Positions 1 to 8,402 of a stretch of 61,456 bases of DNA are shown here, in pieces. How positions within the stretch are numbered: position 1 is the first letter of the stretch; every line of letters starts with the position of its first letter. Origin of the DNA: Oceaniglobus roseus (GTDB lineage: Bacteria; Pseudomonadota; Alphaproteobacteria; Rhodobacterales; Rhodobacteraceae); contig NZ_PNOS01000032.1 of the NCBI RefSeq assembly GCF_002869745.1, forward strand, positions 1 through 61,456, written 5' to 3'. A program made the position numbers and the translations under genes. The notes beneath the pieces are model-generated. The model ran no database searches, was not told where the DNA came from, and saw only the letters and a program-made list of their open reading frames with translations.

Positions 1-150
1 CCGCCAGGGCGGGGCCGCGCCGCCCCCTCTCGGCCCCCGCCCCCGCCGGGGGGGGCCCCCCCCCGCGCCCCCCCCCCGCCGCACCGCCGCCGCCGCCCGC
101 CGAACCCCGCCGCCCCGCCGCCGCCGCCGCGCCCCGCGTCGGCCCCTGGG
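1..150. repeat. G/C-only low-complexity sequence at window edge
   Basis: The first ~150 bases are almost only G and C, with C runs near 58-77 and repeated CCG triplets. No credible gene or promoter lies in it. It resembles the homopolymer tract at 36.15-36.27 kb and looks more like a contig-end or base-calling artefact than natural intergenic DNA. It may hide the true upstream part of the gene at 173. Confidence 0.6.
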
Positions 151-172
151 GTCCAGCCACCGGAAGACGTTC

Positions 173-442
173 GTGATCTTCGCCATCGCCCGCCTCGCCC
201 TGATGGGCTTCGTGATCCTCAGCGTGATCTACGTCCTGCTGTCGCTCTACTCCCGCTCGGTCCGCCGCGAGAAGCTGGAGAACGCTTGGGAGGCCGAGGG
301 GCGCCCCGGCGAGCGCGAGGAGTTCGTGCGCGCGGGGCTCGCCGAATACGACAGCTCGCTGCGGCGCAAGCTGATCCTCGGCGTCTATGTCATCCCGCCG
401 ATCGTGGTCGGCACCCTGATCTACGCGATCAACTACTGGTAG
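173..442 (+). CDS. small two-helix membrane protein, function unknown
   Basis: An 89-residue protein with a hydrophobic helix at about residues 2-26, a charged middle segment (about 30-65) rich in Glu and Arg, and a second hydrophobic helix at about 66-88. Small proteins of this shape are common in Rhodobacterales, but I cannot assign a function. The start used is a GTG directly after the low-complexity edge, so the real N-terminus could be slightly different. Its stop lies 9 bases before the next gene, which suggests the two are co-transcribed and may act together in the membrane. Confidence 0.6.
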   Translation: MIFAIARLALMGFVILSVIYVLLSLYSRSVRREKLENAWEAEGRPGEREEFVRAGLAEYDSSLRRKLILGVYVIPPIVVGTLIYAINYW

Positions 443-451
443 GAGCCACGC

Positions 452-1114
452 ATGCGCTACGTCAAATGGGCCTTTTGGCTGGTCATCGCCGTGATCCTGG
501 CCGGCTTCCTGCACTATACGCTGCCCCAGCAGGACATCGTGCGCGTGGTCAACACCGAGGTGCGCCGCGTCGACGTGGGCGAGAACAGCTGGTTCTGGGC
601 CCAGACCGACGTCGGCAACAACCCGGACACCACCAACCGTGACGTCCGCTTCATCGAGACGATCAGGCCCAACGGCCGCCCCGTCGTCTATCGCAACGAG
701 GACACGGGCTGGGGCTGGCCGCCCTATTTCAAGCTCGACTCGTCGAACCTCCAGGCCCAGGCGAGCGACATGATCTCGACCCGCGCCAACCCGGAATGGG
801 TGGTCGTGCGCCACTATGGCTGGCGCAACGAGTTCCTGTCGATCTTCCCCAATGCCGTGGGCATCCGCCCGGTCGCGGGGCCGGACGTGACGCTGATCCC
901 CTGGCTCAACATCGTGATCCTCGGCGCGCTCCTGGTCCTCGTGCTGCTGATCCGCGCCATGTGGCTCCAGTTCCGCCAGCGCACCGTCGATCCGCTGATC
1001 GAGGACGCGGGCGAGGCCTGGGACCGCGCCGACGCCTATGCCGACGAGAAGCGCGGCCGCCTGAACCGCTGGCTCGACACCTGGAAGAAGAAGCCGGGGC
1101 CGCGGCGGCGATAG
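452..1114 (+). CDS. DUF1523 family membrane protein
   Basis: A 220-residue protein recognised as the DUF1523 family of Rhodobacterales, function unknown. It has an N-terminal membrane anchor (about 5-22), a periplasmic-type middle domain containing Trp-rich segments (NSWFWAQ, GWGWPPYF), a second hydrophobic helix (about 148-166), and a basic C-terminal tail ending in Lys/Arg clusters, probably cytoplasmic. An AGGAG ribosome site precedes the ATG. It follows the small membrane protein by 9 bases and converges with the cupin gene on the other strand. Confidence 0.75.
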   Translation: MRYVKWAFWLVIAVILAGFLHYTLPQQDIVRVVNTEVRRVDVGENSWFWAQTDVGNNPDTTNRDVRFIETIRPNGRPVVYRNEDTGWGWPPYFKLDSSNLQAQASDMISTRANPEWVVVRHYGWRNEFLSIFPNAVGIRPVAGPDVTLIPWLNIVILGALLVLVLLIRAMWLQFRQRTVDPLIEDAGEAWDRADAYADEKRGRLNRWLDTWKKKPGPRRR

Positions 1115-1141
1115 GCCGCGCCCCGGCCGCACCGGAGGGGG

Positions 1142-1705
1142 TCAGCCCGAGGCGTCCAGCCCGTCCCGGAAATCGTTCCAGCCGCCGTCGACCGAGGAGG
1201 GCGCGTCGCGCCACTGGTGCAGCGGCCGGCCCGTCACGGGATCGCTGGCCGGGATCGGCAGCGACATGATCAGCTTGGCGGCGGCGCGGAAGTCGGCCTC
1301 GCTCACGAATTCCTCCTGGATGTTGTCCCAGTCGCGCCCCTCGGGATAGCCGCCGGTCACCATCACGTCGTCGGAATTGCCGATCATGCAGTGCGACACG
1401 CCCGCGGGCATCACCACGACATCCCCCGCCTCGACGCGCACCTTCGTGCCGCCCTTGCCGAACAGTTCCAGTTCCATCCAGCCTTCGGCGACGCCGAGGC
1501 ATTCGTGGGTCGTCGAGTGGAAGTGGTGATAGGTGTAGATTCCGGGATAGCGCCAGTTGTTCAGCCAGCCGTTCTCCCGGAACCGCCCGCGCACGGCGTC
1601 GAGCCCGCCGCCGGGAACGCCGCCGCGGTGGATCAGCAGCGGAAAGCGGCTGTTGGGCACCCGTCCCCGGGGCATCGACTGATGTTCTTCGATCTTGCCG
1701 GTCAT
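1142..1705 (-). CDS. cupin-domain protein, last gene of the sugar operon
   Basis: A 187-residue protein with one cupin barrel. The first metal-binding motif is visible as HHFHSTTHE with a later Glu, and the second as the GDVVVMPAGVSHCM segment, so a metal site is likely. Cupins next to sugar ABC and isomerase genes often act as sugar-binding isomerases or lyases, but the reaction here is not known. It lies downstream of the substrate-binding protein gene and is separated from it by a terminator-like hairpin, so it may be expressed by read-through at a lower level than the rest of the operon. Confidence 0.75.
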   Translation of the reverse strand: MTGKIEEHQSMPRGRVPNSRFPLLIHRGGVPGGGLDAVRGRFRENGWLNNWRYPGIYTYHHFHSTTHECLGVAEGWMELELFGKGGTKVRVEAGDVVVMPAGVSHCMIGNSDDVMVTGGYPEGRDWDNIQEEFVSEADFRAAAKLIMSLPIPASDPVTGRPLHQWRDAPSSVDGGWNDFRDGLDASG

Positions 1706-1739
1706 GCCGGTCCTCCCTTCTTCAAGCCGTTCCGAAATG

Positions 1740-1763
1740 AAAAGGGGCGGCCTGCGCCGCCCC
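1740..1763 (-). terminator. rho-independent terminator or attenuator after the binding-protein gene
   Basis: Read on the minus strand, an 8-bp G/C stem (GGGGCGGC with GCCGCCCC, 4-base loop) is followed by TTTT and then CATTT. It sits just downstream of the substrate-binding protein stop and before the cupin start, where partial termination would set the ratio between the two. Confidence 0.65.
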
Positions 1764-1774
1764 CGTCCGTCGGC

Positions 1775-2893
1775 TCAGTTGCCGCCCCAGGCCTGGGGAT
1801 AGTTCTCCATCTCCTCGCAGCCGCACATCGCATAGTGCAGCGGCGGCATCGCCGGGTTCACGTACTGGTCCAGGTTCTCCTGGGTGATCGCCGGCTGCGG
1901 CAGCACCCACTCGGGCCCCGGCACCGCCTCGCCCTCGATGACCTTCGCGGCGGCGATGATCGCCGTGCGCCACTGGTAGGTCGGATAGGTCGGCGCGATG
2001 GCGGTCAGCCCCTCGTCCTGCCACTTCCGCAGGAAGTCCTGCTGGTCCTCGCCCACGAACACCGGGATGTCATAGCCTGAATCCTCGAACGCCTCGATGG
2101 CGGCGACGGCGGTGGCGCCCGCGTCCATCCACACGGCGTCGATGTCGCCGCGCATCAGGTAATCTTCCACGATGGACTTGGTCTTGGCGTTGTCGCCATC
2201 GGTGAATTCGGCGCCGACGATGTTCATCCCCGCCTCGTCGAGGATCCGCCGCCCGGCCGAATACCGCGTCTCCAGCACGTCGACGCCGGGCAGGATGCGC
2301 AGCATCAGCACGTTGTCGCCCTGTTCCAGCTTGCTGGCGATGAACTCCGCCCCCTGGATGCCGAAGCCGTAGCCGCCGACGGGGTGGATGAAGGTGACGG
2401 GGCACTGGGTGTTCACGCCGCGGTCGAAGACGATCACCGGCATCGCCTCGCAGGCGCGCTCGACCGCCGGGGTCAGCGCGGCGGTGGTGTTGGGCGAGAC
2501 GATCATCACGTCGCACTCGCCGCCCGCCAAGAGGTCGTCGATGTCGGCGATCTGCTTGTCGTCCGAGCCTTCGGCGTCGACGTGGATGAAGTTGCCGATG
2601 GATTCGTGGTTCTTCACCTCCTCGGTCATGTTGGTATAGCCGACGACGCGCCAGGGGTTGTTCACGCCGGCGTTCGAGAAGCAGACGGTCGCGGGCGCGC
2701 TCAGGCCCAGGTCCGCCGTTTCGACCATTTCGCCGCCGATGTGCTGAAGCCAGGGCTGGCCCTCGGGGCCTTCCGGCGTCGCCGCCAGCTGTTCCTTCTG
2801 CTTGGCGAACTCCTCGGGGTCGTCGAAGTTCTGGGCGTGAAGCGGCGCAAGGCTCAGGGCCAGGGCGCCGGTCGCCAACAGGATGCGTTTCAT
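1775..2893 (-). CDS. sugar ABC transporter periplasmic substrate-binding protein
   Basis: A 372-residue exported protein. The signal peptide is clear (MKR, then a hydrophobic core to LHA, cleavage likely before Gln21). The mature part reads as a type I periplasmic binding protein of the ribose/xylose class (for example the segments ATVCFSNAGVNNPWR and NTTAALTPAVERACEAMPVIVFDRG). It would capture a sugar or polyol in the periplasm and deliver it to the two permeases encoded just upstream in the same operon. The substrate is not deducible; the linked ketose-epimerase-like and MocA-like enzymes suggest an uncommon sugar. A terminator-like hairpin follows it. Confidence 0.85.
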   Translation of the reverse strand: MKRILLATGALALSLAPLHAQNFDDPEEFAKQKEQLAATPEGPEGQPWLQHIGGEMVETADLGLSAPATVCFSNAGVNNPWRVVGYTNMTEEVKNHESIGNFIHVDAEGSDDKQIADIDDLLAGGECDVMIVSPNTTAALTPAVERACEAMPVIVFDRGVNTQCPVTFIHPVGGYGFGIQGAEFIASKLEQGDNVLMLRILPGVDVLETRYSAGRRILDEAGMNIVGAEFTDGDNAKTKSIVEDYLMRGDIDAVWMDAGATAVAAIEAFEDSGYDIPVFVGEDQQDFLRKWQDEGLTAIAPTYPTYQWRTAIIAAAKVIEGEAVPGPEWVLPQPAITQENLDQYVNPAMPPLHYAMCGCEEMENYPQAWGGN

Positions 2894-2936
2894 GTGGTCT
2901 CTCTCCCTATCGGTTGGGGGCCGCGTTTTGCGACCC

Positions 2937-3920
2937 TCAGGTTCCCGTCTCCTCCCTTCGGTGCATGGCCAGCGCGACGGCCGCGATCAGGATCAGACCC
3001 TGCACCACCTGCCGGACGGGTTGCGGCAGACCGAGGAAGTTCAAAAGCGTGAAGATGGCCGTCAGCGCCAGCGCTCCGCCCACGGCCGCGGGGACCGAGC
3101 CGCGCCCGCCCAGAAGCTGCGCGCCGCCCAGCACCGCGGCGGTGATCGCCTGCAGCTCGTAGCCGGTGCCGACATCGGTCGACACCCCGGCGAACCCGCC
3201 CAGAAGGATGCCCGCCAGCGCGCCCGAGAGGCCCGAGAGCATGAAGGCGGTGATGCGGACCCGGTTCACCGCGACCCCCGCCAGCCGCGCGGCCACGGGG
3301 TTGTCGCCGATGGCGTGGACCTGTCGGCCGAGGTTGGTGCGGTGCATCAGCCAGGTCAGCAGCCCCACGACCACCACCAGCACGATCACCGACACGGGGA
3401 TGAAGCGCACCAGCGGCACGTCCTTGATCAGCTCGCGCCCGAAGAAGCGGAAGGTGTCGGGCAGATATCCGCGCGGCGCGCCGCCCGACCAGAGGAAGGC
3501 CAGCCCGTTCAGCGTGATCATCATGCCCAGCGTCGCGATCAGCGAGGGTACCCGCAGGAAGCAGACGATCGCTCCGTTCACCGCGCCGACGCCAAGGCCG
3601 AGCGCCAGCATCAGCGGGATCACCCAGACCGTCGCCGAAGGGTCGTTGTTCGTCAGCATGGACGAGCCGACGACGACCAGCGTGATGAGCGAGCCGACCG
3701 ACAGGTCGAAGCCGCCCGAGACGATGACATAGACCTGCCCGGCGGCGAGGATGGCGAGCGGCGCCGCCCGTTTCAGGAAGTTCATGTAGCCGGTGGGCTC
3801 CACGAACCCGGGGTTCATGAAGACGATGGCGAGGATCAGCGCGGCCAGCAGCAGCCAGACCGGATTGACCCGCGGCAGGCGGCGCCGGGCGGCGCGGGGG
3901 CGGGCGGTGCTGTCGCTCAT
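2937..3920 (-). CDS. sugar ABC transporter permease (RbsC family), subunit 2
   Basis: A 327-residue polytopic inner-membrane protein of the RbsC/BPD_transp_2 family, with about 8-10 hydrophobic segments and the family hallmark GGFDLSVGS. It forms the translocation channel with the second permease encoded at 3917-4903, powered by the tandem ATPase. Its start overlaps the preceding permease's stop by 4 bases (ATGA), which is typical translational coupling. The cytoplasmic N-terminus is Arg-rich. Confidence 0.88.
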   Translation of the reverse strand: MSDSTARPRAARRRLPRVNPVWLLLAALILAIVFMNPGFVEPTGYMNFLKRAAPLAILAAGQVYVIVSGGFDLSVGSLITLVVVGSSMLTNNDPSATVWVIPLMLALGLGVGAVNGAIVCFLRVPSLIATLGMMITLNGLAFLWSGGAPRGYLPDTFRFFGRELIKDVPLVRFIPVSVIVLVVVVGLLTWLMHRTNLGRQVHAIGDNPVAARLAGVAVNRVRITAFMLSGLSGALAGILLGGFAGVSTDVGTGYELQAITAAVLGGAQLLGGRGSVPAAVGGALALTAIFTLLNFLGLPQPVRQVVQGLILIAAVALAMHRREETGT

Positions 3921-4903
3921 GCCACGATCCTCTTCGAACGGATGGCATAGAAGGCGACGGCGGCGACGATGATGATGCCCCTCAGCACCTGCTTGGCGAA
4001 GCTGTCCACGCCCGCGATGTTGAAGACGGAATCGATCAGCGAGAAGATCAGCATCCCCGCCATGGTCCCCCAGATCCCGCCGCGCCCGCCCGCCAGCACC
4101 GTTCCGCCGATCACCACAACCGCGATGCTTTCGAGGTCATAGACCCCGTCCGACCCGATCCACGGCGCGCCCGAGCGCAGGCGGCTGGCGAGGTACAGCC
4201 CCGCGATAGCGGCGCAGACCGAGCAGATGACATGGGTCAGGATGACGACGCGCCCGGTCTTGATCCCGGCGAAGCGCGCCGCCTCCTCGTTGCCGCCGAC
4301 GGCGTAGATGTCGGAGCCGAACCTGGTGAACCGCAGCACCGCCCAGGCGAGCGCCGCCATCAGCGCGAGGAAGATCAGCGCCAGGGGGAAGGGGCCGATC
4401 TCGCCATAGGCGAAGACCTGGAAGGCCACGGGCACCTTGCCCGCGAAGTTCGACACGAAGGCCGAGAGGCAGCCCTGGATGATCAGGCTCATCCCCAGCG
4501 TCGCGATCAGCGGGTTCACCTTCAGCGCGCTCACCATCAGCCCGTTGCAGACCCCGACCAGCGCGCCGAGCGCCAGCGCCGCCAGGATCGCGGGCAGGAT
4601 CATTGCGGGCGCGCCGTCCATCACGACCGAGGCGAGGACGGCGGTGGCCGAGATCAGGCTTGCCACGCTGAGGTCGATGGACGCGACGAGGATCACGAAG
4701 GTCTGCCCGATCGCCGTGATGCCGAGCGCGATGGAGCGGCCGAGGATGGCGATGAGGTTGTCCAGCGTCAGGTACTGCGCCTGCCCCGTGCCGATGGCGA
4801 CGGCGACATAGATCAGCGCCGCGCCCGCCAGAAGGATCAGCGGCGCCCAGCGTTCGAAGCGGAAGCCCGTGGCGCGGGGCGGAGTGTCTTCGGCGAGGCT
4901 CAT
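3917..4903 (-). CDS. sugar ABC transporter permease (RbsC family), subunit 1
   Basis: A 328-residue permease paralogous to its neighbour, with the hallmark segment ASIDLSVAS and repeated hydrophobic helices. The start chosen is the ATG at 4903, because it overlaps the ATPase stop by 4 bases (ATGA); a longer open frame upstream runs antiparallel to nothing real and has the arginine-rich composition of a shadow frame. Two different permeases in one operon imply a heterodimeric channel. Confidence 0.88.
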   Translation of the reverse strand: MSLAEDTPPRATGFRFERWAPLILLAGAALIYVAVAIGTGQAQYLTLDNLIAILGRSIALGITAIGQTFVILVASIDLSVASLISATAVLASVVMDGAPAMILPAILAALALGALVGVCNGLMVSALKVNPLIATLGMSLIIQGCLSAFVSNFAGKVPVAFQVFAYGEIGPFPLALIFLALMAALAWAVLRFTRFGSDIYAVGGNEEAARFAGIKTGRVVILTHVICSVCAAIAGLYLASRLRSGAPWIGSDGVYDLESIAVVVIGGTVLAGGRGGIWGTMAGMLIFSLIDSVFNIAGVDSFAKQVLRGIIIVAAVAFYAIRSKRIVA

Positions 4904-6429
4904 GCGGCCACCTCGGCCCCGCCGGTCGCGGCGTGCATGATCTCCTGCTCGCTCGCGCCGCGGCCGAAGGCGGCCACGATCCGCCCCTCCTGCATCACCA
5001 GCACCCGGTCGGCGGCGCCGATCACCTCGGGCAGGTCCGACGAGATCATCAGGATCCCCGCGCCCTCCCGCGCGAGGTCGCGCATCAGGTGATAGATCCC
5101 GGCCTTGGCGTTCACGTCGATGCCGCGGGTCGGCTCGATGAAGATCAAAAGCTTCGGGCGCATCGACAGCCACCGCGCGACGATGGCCTTCTGCTGGTTG
5201 CCCCCCGAAAGCGCGCGGATGTCCTGGTCGTAGGAGGCGGCGCGGATCTCCATCCGGTCCAGGAGCCCGTCCATGCCAGTCGTGTCGGCATGGGCGTTGC
5301 GCCGGTCCGAGGCCCAGAGCGGCGCGAAGGCGCGGGAGGTCAGCATCCCGTTGTCGCGGACGGACTGCATCAGCACCAGCCCCTCGCTCTTGCGGTCGCC
5401 GGGCAGAAGGCCCACGCCGCCGAGGATCGCGGCGCGGGGGCTGCGGAAATCGACCCTTTCGCCGCTCAGCGTCACCTCGCCCCGCTCGAAGGGTGCCTGC
5501 CCGAACAGCGCCATGGCCAGCGCCACGCGGCCCGCGCCCTGGATCCCGGCAAGGCCGACGATCTCGCCCGCCTTCACCTCCAGATCGATGCCCTTCAGCA
5601 CCGCGTTGCCGCCGCCCCTGACGGTCAGGACCGGCGGACCGATCTCCCCGGCCGTGGCGGGAGCGGCGTAGAAATCGGCGATGTCGCGGCCGACCATCGC
5701 GCGCACGATCTCCGCGGGCTCGGGCACCTCGTCGAAGCGCGCGGCCACCTCGCCGTCCTTCAGCACTGTGACGCGGTCGGCCAGCCGCGCGATCTCGCGC
5801 ATCCTGTGGGTGATGTAGATGATCGCGACGCCCCGGGTCCGCAGCGTGTCGACGGTGGCGAACAGTTCCTCGCACTCCGCCTCGTTCAGCGCCGCCGTCG
5901 GCTCGTCCATCACCACGACGCGGGCGCCTGTCGAGACTGCCTTGGCGATCTCCACCACCTGCTGCGTGGCCACGTCCAGCGTGCCGACGATGCGGTCGGG
6001 GTCAATCCGCCCGGCGGCGGCGAAGAGCGACAGCACCTCCCGCGTCTCGCGCCGCATCCGCGCGCCGTCGATCAGCCCGAAGCGGGTGCGCGGCTCGCGG
6101 CCCAGGAACAGGTTCTGCGCGACGGTCCGCTCGGGCAGCAGCGAGAACTCCTGGTAGATCACCGCGATCCCGGCCCGGAGCGACTCGACGGGATGGGCGA
6201 AATGCACCGGCTCGCCGTTCAGCAGCACCGCGCCGGAATCGGCCCGGTAGACGCCCGAGAGGATCTTGATGAGGGTCGACTTGCCCGCCCCGTTCTCGCC
6301 CACCAGCGCCTGCACCTCGCCCGCGCGCACGTCGAAGCTGACGTCCGACAGCGCGCGGACTCCCGGGAAGGTCTTGGTGATGCCCTTCATCTCGATCATG
6401 GGCGCGGAGCCGGGGGCAGGGGCGGTCAT
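4900..6429 (-). CDS. sugar ABC transporter ATP-binding protein, tandem domains (RbsA family)
   Basis: A 509-residue protein with two fused nucleotide-binding domains, as in RbsA/XylG. Domain 1 has Walker A GENGAGKST and Walker B VVMDEPTAAL. Domain 2 has the usual degenerate Walker A of the family (GIQGAGRVAL), signature LSGGNQQK, and a Walker B that reads LLIFIEPTRGID, where the usual Asp before Glu is Ile. The ATG at 6429 is preferred because it overlaps the upstream isomerase stop by 4 bases; an in-frame ATG four codons upstream is also open. It energises import by the two RbsC-type permeases. Confidence 0.88.
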   Translation of the reverse strand: MTAPAPGSAPMIEMKGITKTFPGVRALSDVSFDVRAGEVQALVGENGAGKSTLIKILSGVYRADSGAVLLNGEPVHFAHPVESLRAGIAVIYQEFSLLPERTVAQNLFLGREPRTRFGLIDGARMRRETREVLSLFAAAGRIDPDRIVGTLDVATQQVVEIAKAVSTGARVVVMDEPTAALNEAECEELFATVDTLRTRGVAIIYITHRMREIARLADRVTVLKDGEVAARFDEVPEPAEIVRAMVGRDIADFYAAPATAGEIGPPVLTVRGGGNAVLKGIDLEVKAGEIVGLAGIQGAGRVALAMALFGQAPFERGEVTLSGERVDFRSPRAAILGGVGLLPGDRKSEGLVLMQSVRDNGMLTSRAFAPLWASDRRNAHADTTGMDGLLDRMEIRAASYDQDIRALSGGNQQKAIVARWLSMRPKLLIFIEPTRGIDVNAKAGIYHLMRDLAREGAGILMISSDLPEVIGAADRVLVMQEGRIVAAFGRGASEQEIMHAATGGAEVAA

Positions 6430-7274
6430 GCGGCCTCCCATGCCCTGCGGATGACATCGTGGGATTCGGTGAACAGCGTCTCGAAATCCGGGAACAGCGG
6501 CCGCCAGACCCGCGTGGCCGCCGCAAGCTCGGGCACGCCCGCGCCGAAGGCTTCCAGCACCACGTGGCCGTCGAAGCCGGCGGCGCGCACCGTCCTCAGG
6601 ATACCCGCGAAGTCAATCTGGCCGCGCCCGACCACGCCGCGGTCGTTCTCGGACAGGTGCAGGACGTGCATCTTCTCGCCCAGATGACGGATCGCGGCGT
6701 GCTGGTCCTGCTCCTCGATATTGGCGTGGAAGGTGTCGTACATGATGCCGAAGGCCGGGTGGTCCACGCGGTCGGCATAGTCGCGGGCCTGGGCCATGGT
6801 GTTCAGGAAGTAGGTCTCGAACCGGTTCAGATGTTCGAGCGCGAGCCTGTAGCCGTTCCTCGCCGCCCGCTCGGCCATCGCGCGGTGCGCCTCGGCGCCG
6901 CGCTCGATCTCGCCCTCGGTCGGCCCCTCGCCGGTGAAATGCCCCATGGGCGCGTGAAACGGCCCGCCGACGGTTTCCGAGCCGAGCGCCTCGGCACAGT
7001 CCTGGATCCACGACAGGTGGTCGAGACCGCGCCGGCGCACCGCCGGATCGTCGGAGAGCGGGCTGGCATCGGGATCGGGCACGATCGAGGTCTGCGCGCG
7101 GCCGAGGCCCATCCCGGACAGCTTGCCGCCGAGCCAGGCGTAGTGGTCGGGGCTGCCGCGCATCACCGGCACCTCGACATGGTCGTAACCAATCTCGGCG
7201 ATCCGCTCGATCTGGGGCAGGTGGCTTTCGTCGATGTGACCGCCGAGGCAGAGGAGGTTGACGCCGAGTTTCAT
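6426..7274 (-). CDS. TIM-barrel sugar isomerase, ketose 3-epimerase-like
   Basis: A 282-residue AP-endonuclease-2/xylose-isomerase-like TIM barrel. The likely metal ligands match the D-tagatose/D-psicose 3-epimerase pattern: Glu147 in ALEHLNRFE, Asp180 in MYDTFHANIEE, His206 in LHLSEN and Glu241 in VLEAFG. Such enzymes epimerise ketoses at C3 using a divalent metal. It is coupled by 4-base overlaps to the oxidoreductase upstream and the ATPase downstream, so it is part of the same catabolic unit. The actual ketose substrate is an inference from motif pattern only. Confidence 0.8.
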   Translation of the reverse strand: MKLGVNLLCLGGHIDESHLPQIERIAEIGYDHVEVPVMRGSPDHYAWLGGKLSGMGLGRAQTSIVPDPDASPLSDDPAVRRRGLDHLSWIQDCAEALGSETVGGPFHAPMGHFTGEGPTEGEIERGAEAHRAMAERAARNGYRLALEHLNRFETYFLNTMAQARDYADRVDHPAFGIMYDTFHANIEEQDQHAAIRHLGEKMHVLHLSENDRGVVGRGQIDFAGILRTVRAAGFDGHVVLEAFGAGVPELAAATRVWRPLFPDFETLFTESHDVIRRAWEAA

Positions 7275-8401
7275 GGCGTCACCCAGGCGCCGTTGTCCCG
7301 CGACGAGCGCACGCAGGCCGCCACGAAGCGCATCCCCGCCAGCCCGTCCTCGAGCGTGGGGTAAAGCAGCCCGTCCGGCACCGCCTCTCCCCTGCGACGG
7401 GAGAGGATCGCGCGGGCGGCGTCGGTGTAGATGTTGGCGAAGCCTTCAAGGTAGCCTTCGGGATGGCCCCCCGGCACGCGGCTGGCGGCGGTGTTCGCCG
7501 CGCTCGCCCCCGCGCCGTTGCGGGTCAGCAGCCGCTTCGGCTCGCCCAGCGGCGTGAACCACAGGCGGTTCGGCTCTTCCTGCTCCCACTCGAGCCCGCC
7601 CTTGTCGCCGTAGAGGCGCAGGCGCAGGGCGTTCTCGTTGCCGGTGGCGACCTGGGAGCACCAGAGCATCCCCCGCGCGCCGCCCTGCCAGCGCAGCATC
7701 ATGTGGGCGTTGTCGTCCAGCACCCGTCCCTCGCCGAAGGCCTGCAAGTCCGCCGAGAGGCTTTCCAGCGTCAGGCCCGAGACGAAACAGGCGAGGTTGT
7801 AGGCGTGGGTGCCGATGTCGCCGATGGCCCCGCCCATGCCGGAACGCTCGGGGTCCATCCGCCATTCCGCCTGCTTGCCCTCGGCCGCGCCGGCCATCCA
7901 GTCCTGCGCATATTCCGCCTGCACGACGCGCAGGGTGCCGAGCAGCCCGTCGGCCACCATCTCGCGCGCCTGCCGGACCATCGGGTAGCCGGTGTAGTTG
8001 TGGGTCAGCACGAACAGCGCGTCCGAGCGCCGCGCGGCCTTCGCCAGCGCCTCGGCCTGCTCCAGCGTCGCGGTCAGGGGCTTGTCGCAGATCACGTGGA
8101 TCCCGCGGTCGAGAAAGGCGATGGCGGCCTCGGCGTGGACATGGTTCGGGGTGACGATCGCCACCGCCTCGATCCCGTCCTCGCGCCCCGCCTCGCCCTC
8201 GGCCATGGCGGCGAAACTGTCGTAGCTGCGGGGCAGGCCAAGCGCCCCGGCGCTGGCCCGCGCCTTCTCGGGCGTCGAACTCAGCGCGCCCGCGACCAGC
8301 GTGTAGTGCCCGTCGAGCCGCGCGGCGATGCGGTGGACCGCGCCGATGAAGGCGTCGCCGCCGCCGCCGACCATGCCGAGCCGGATGGGTGCGTCGGCCA
8401 T
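7271..8401 (-). CDS. Gfo/Idh/MocA family NAD(P)-dependent oxidoreductase
   Basis: A 376-residue oxidoreductase. The N-terminal Rossmann fold has the glycine-rich segment LGMVGGGGDAFIGAVHR, followed by the family segment VTPNHVHAEAAI and the EKP-like motif CDKPLT containing the conserved Lys. The C-terminal half is the alpha/beta substrate domain (AEYAQDWMAG, IGDIGTHAYNLA, the latter with the conserved Asp and His). Members oxidise or reduce sugars and inositols. The start at 8401 follows the upstream isomerase stop by one base; an alternative start further upstream would overlap that gene and has no better ribosome site. Confidence 0.87.
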   Translation of the reverse strand: MADAPIRLGMVGGGGDAFIGAVHRIAARLDGHYTLVAGALSSTPEKARASAGALGLPRSYDSFAAMAEGEAGREDGIEAVAIVTPNHVHAEAAIAFLDRGIHVICDKPLTATLEQAEALAKAARRSDALFVLTHNYTGYPMVRQAREMVADGLLGTLRVVQAEYAQDWMAGAAEGKQAEWRMDPERSGMGGAIGDIGTHAYNLACFVSGLTLESLSADLQAFGEGRVLDDNAHMMLRWQGGARGMLWCSQVATGNENALRLRLYGDKGGLEWEQEEPNRLWFTPLGEPKRLLTRNGAGASAANTAASRVPGGHPEGYLEGFANIYTDAARAILSRRRGEAVPDGLLYPTLEDGLAGMRFVAACVRSSRDNGAWVTP

Positions 8402-8402
8402 C

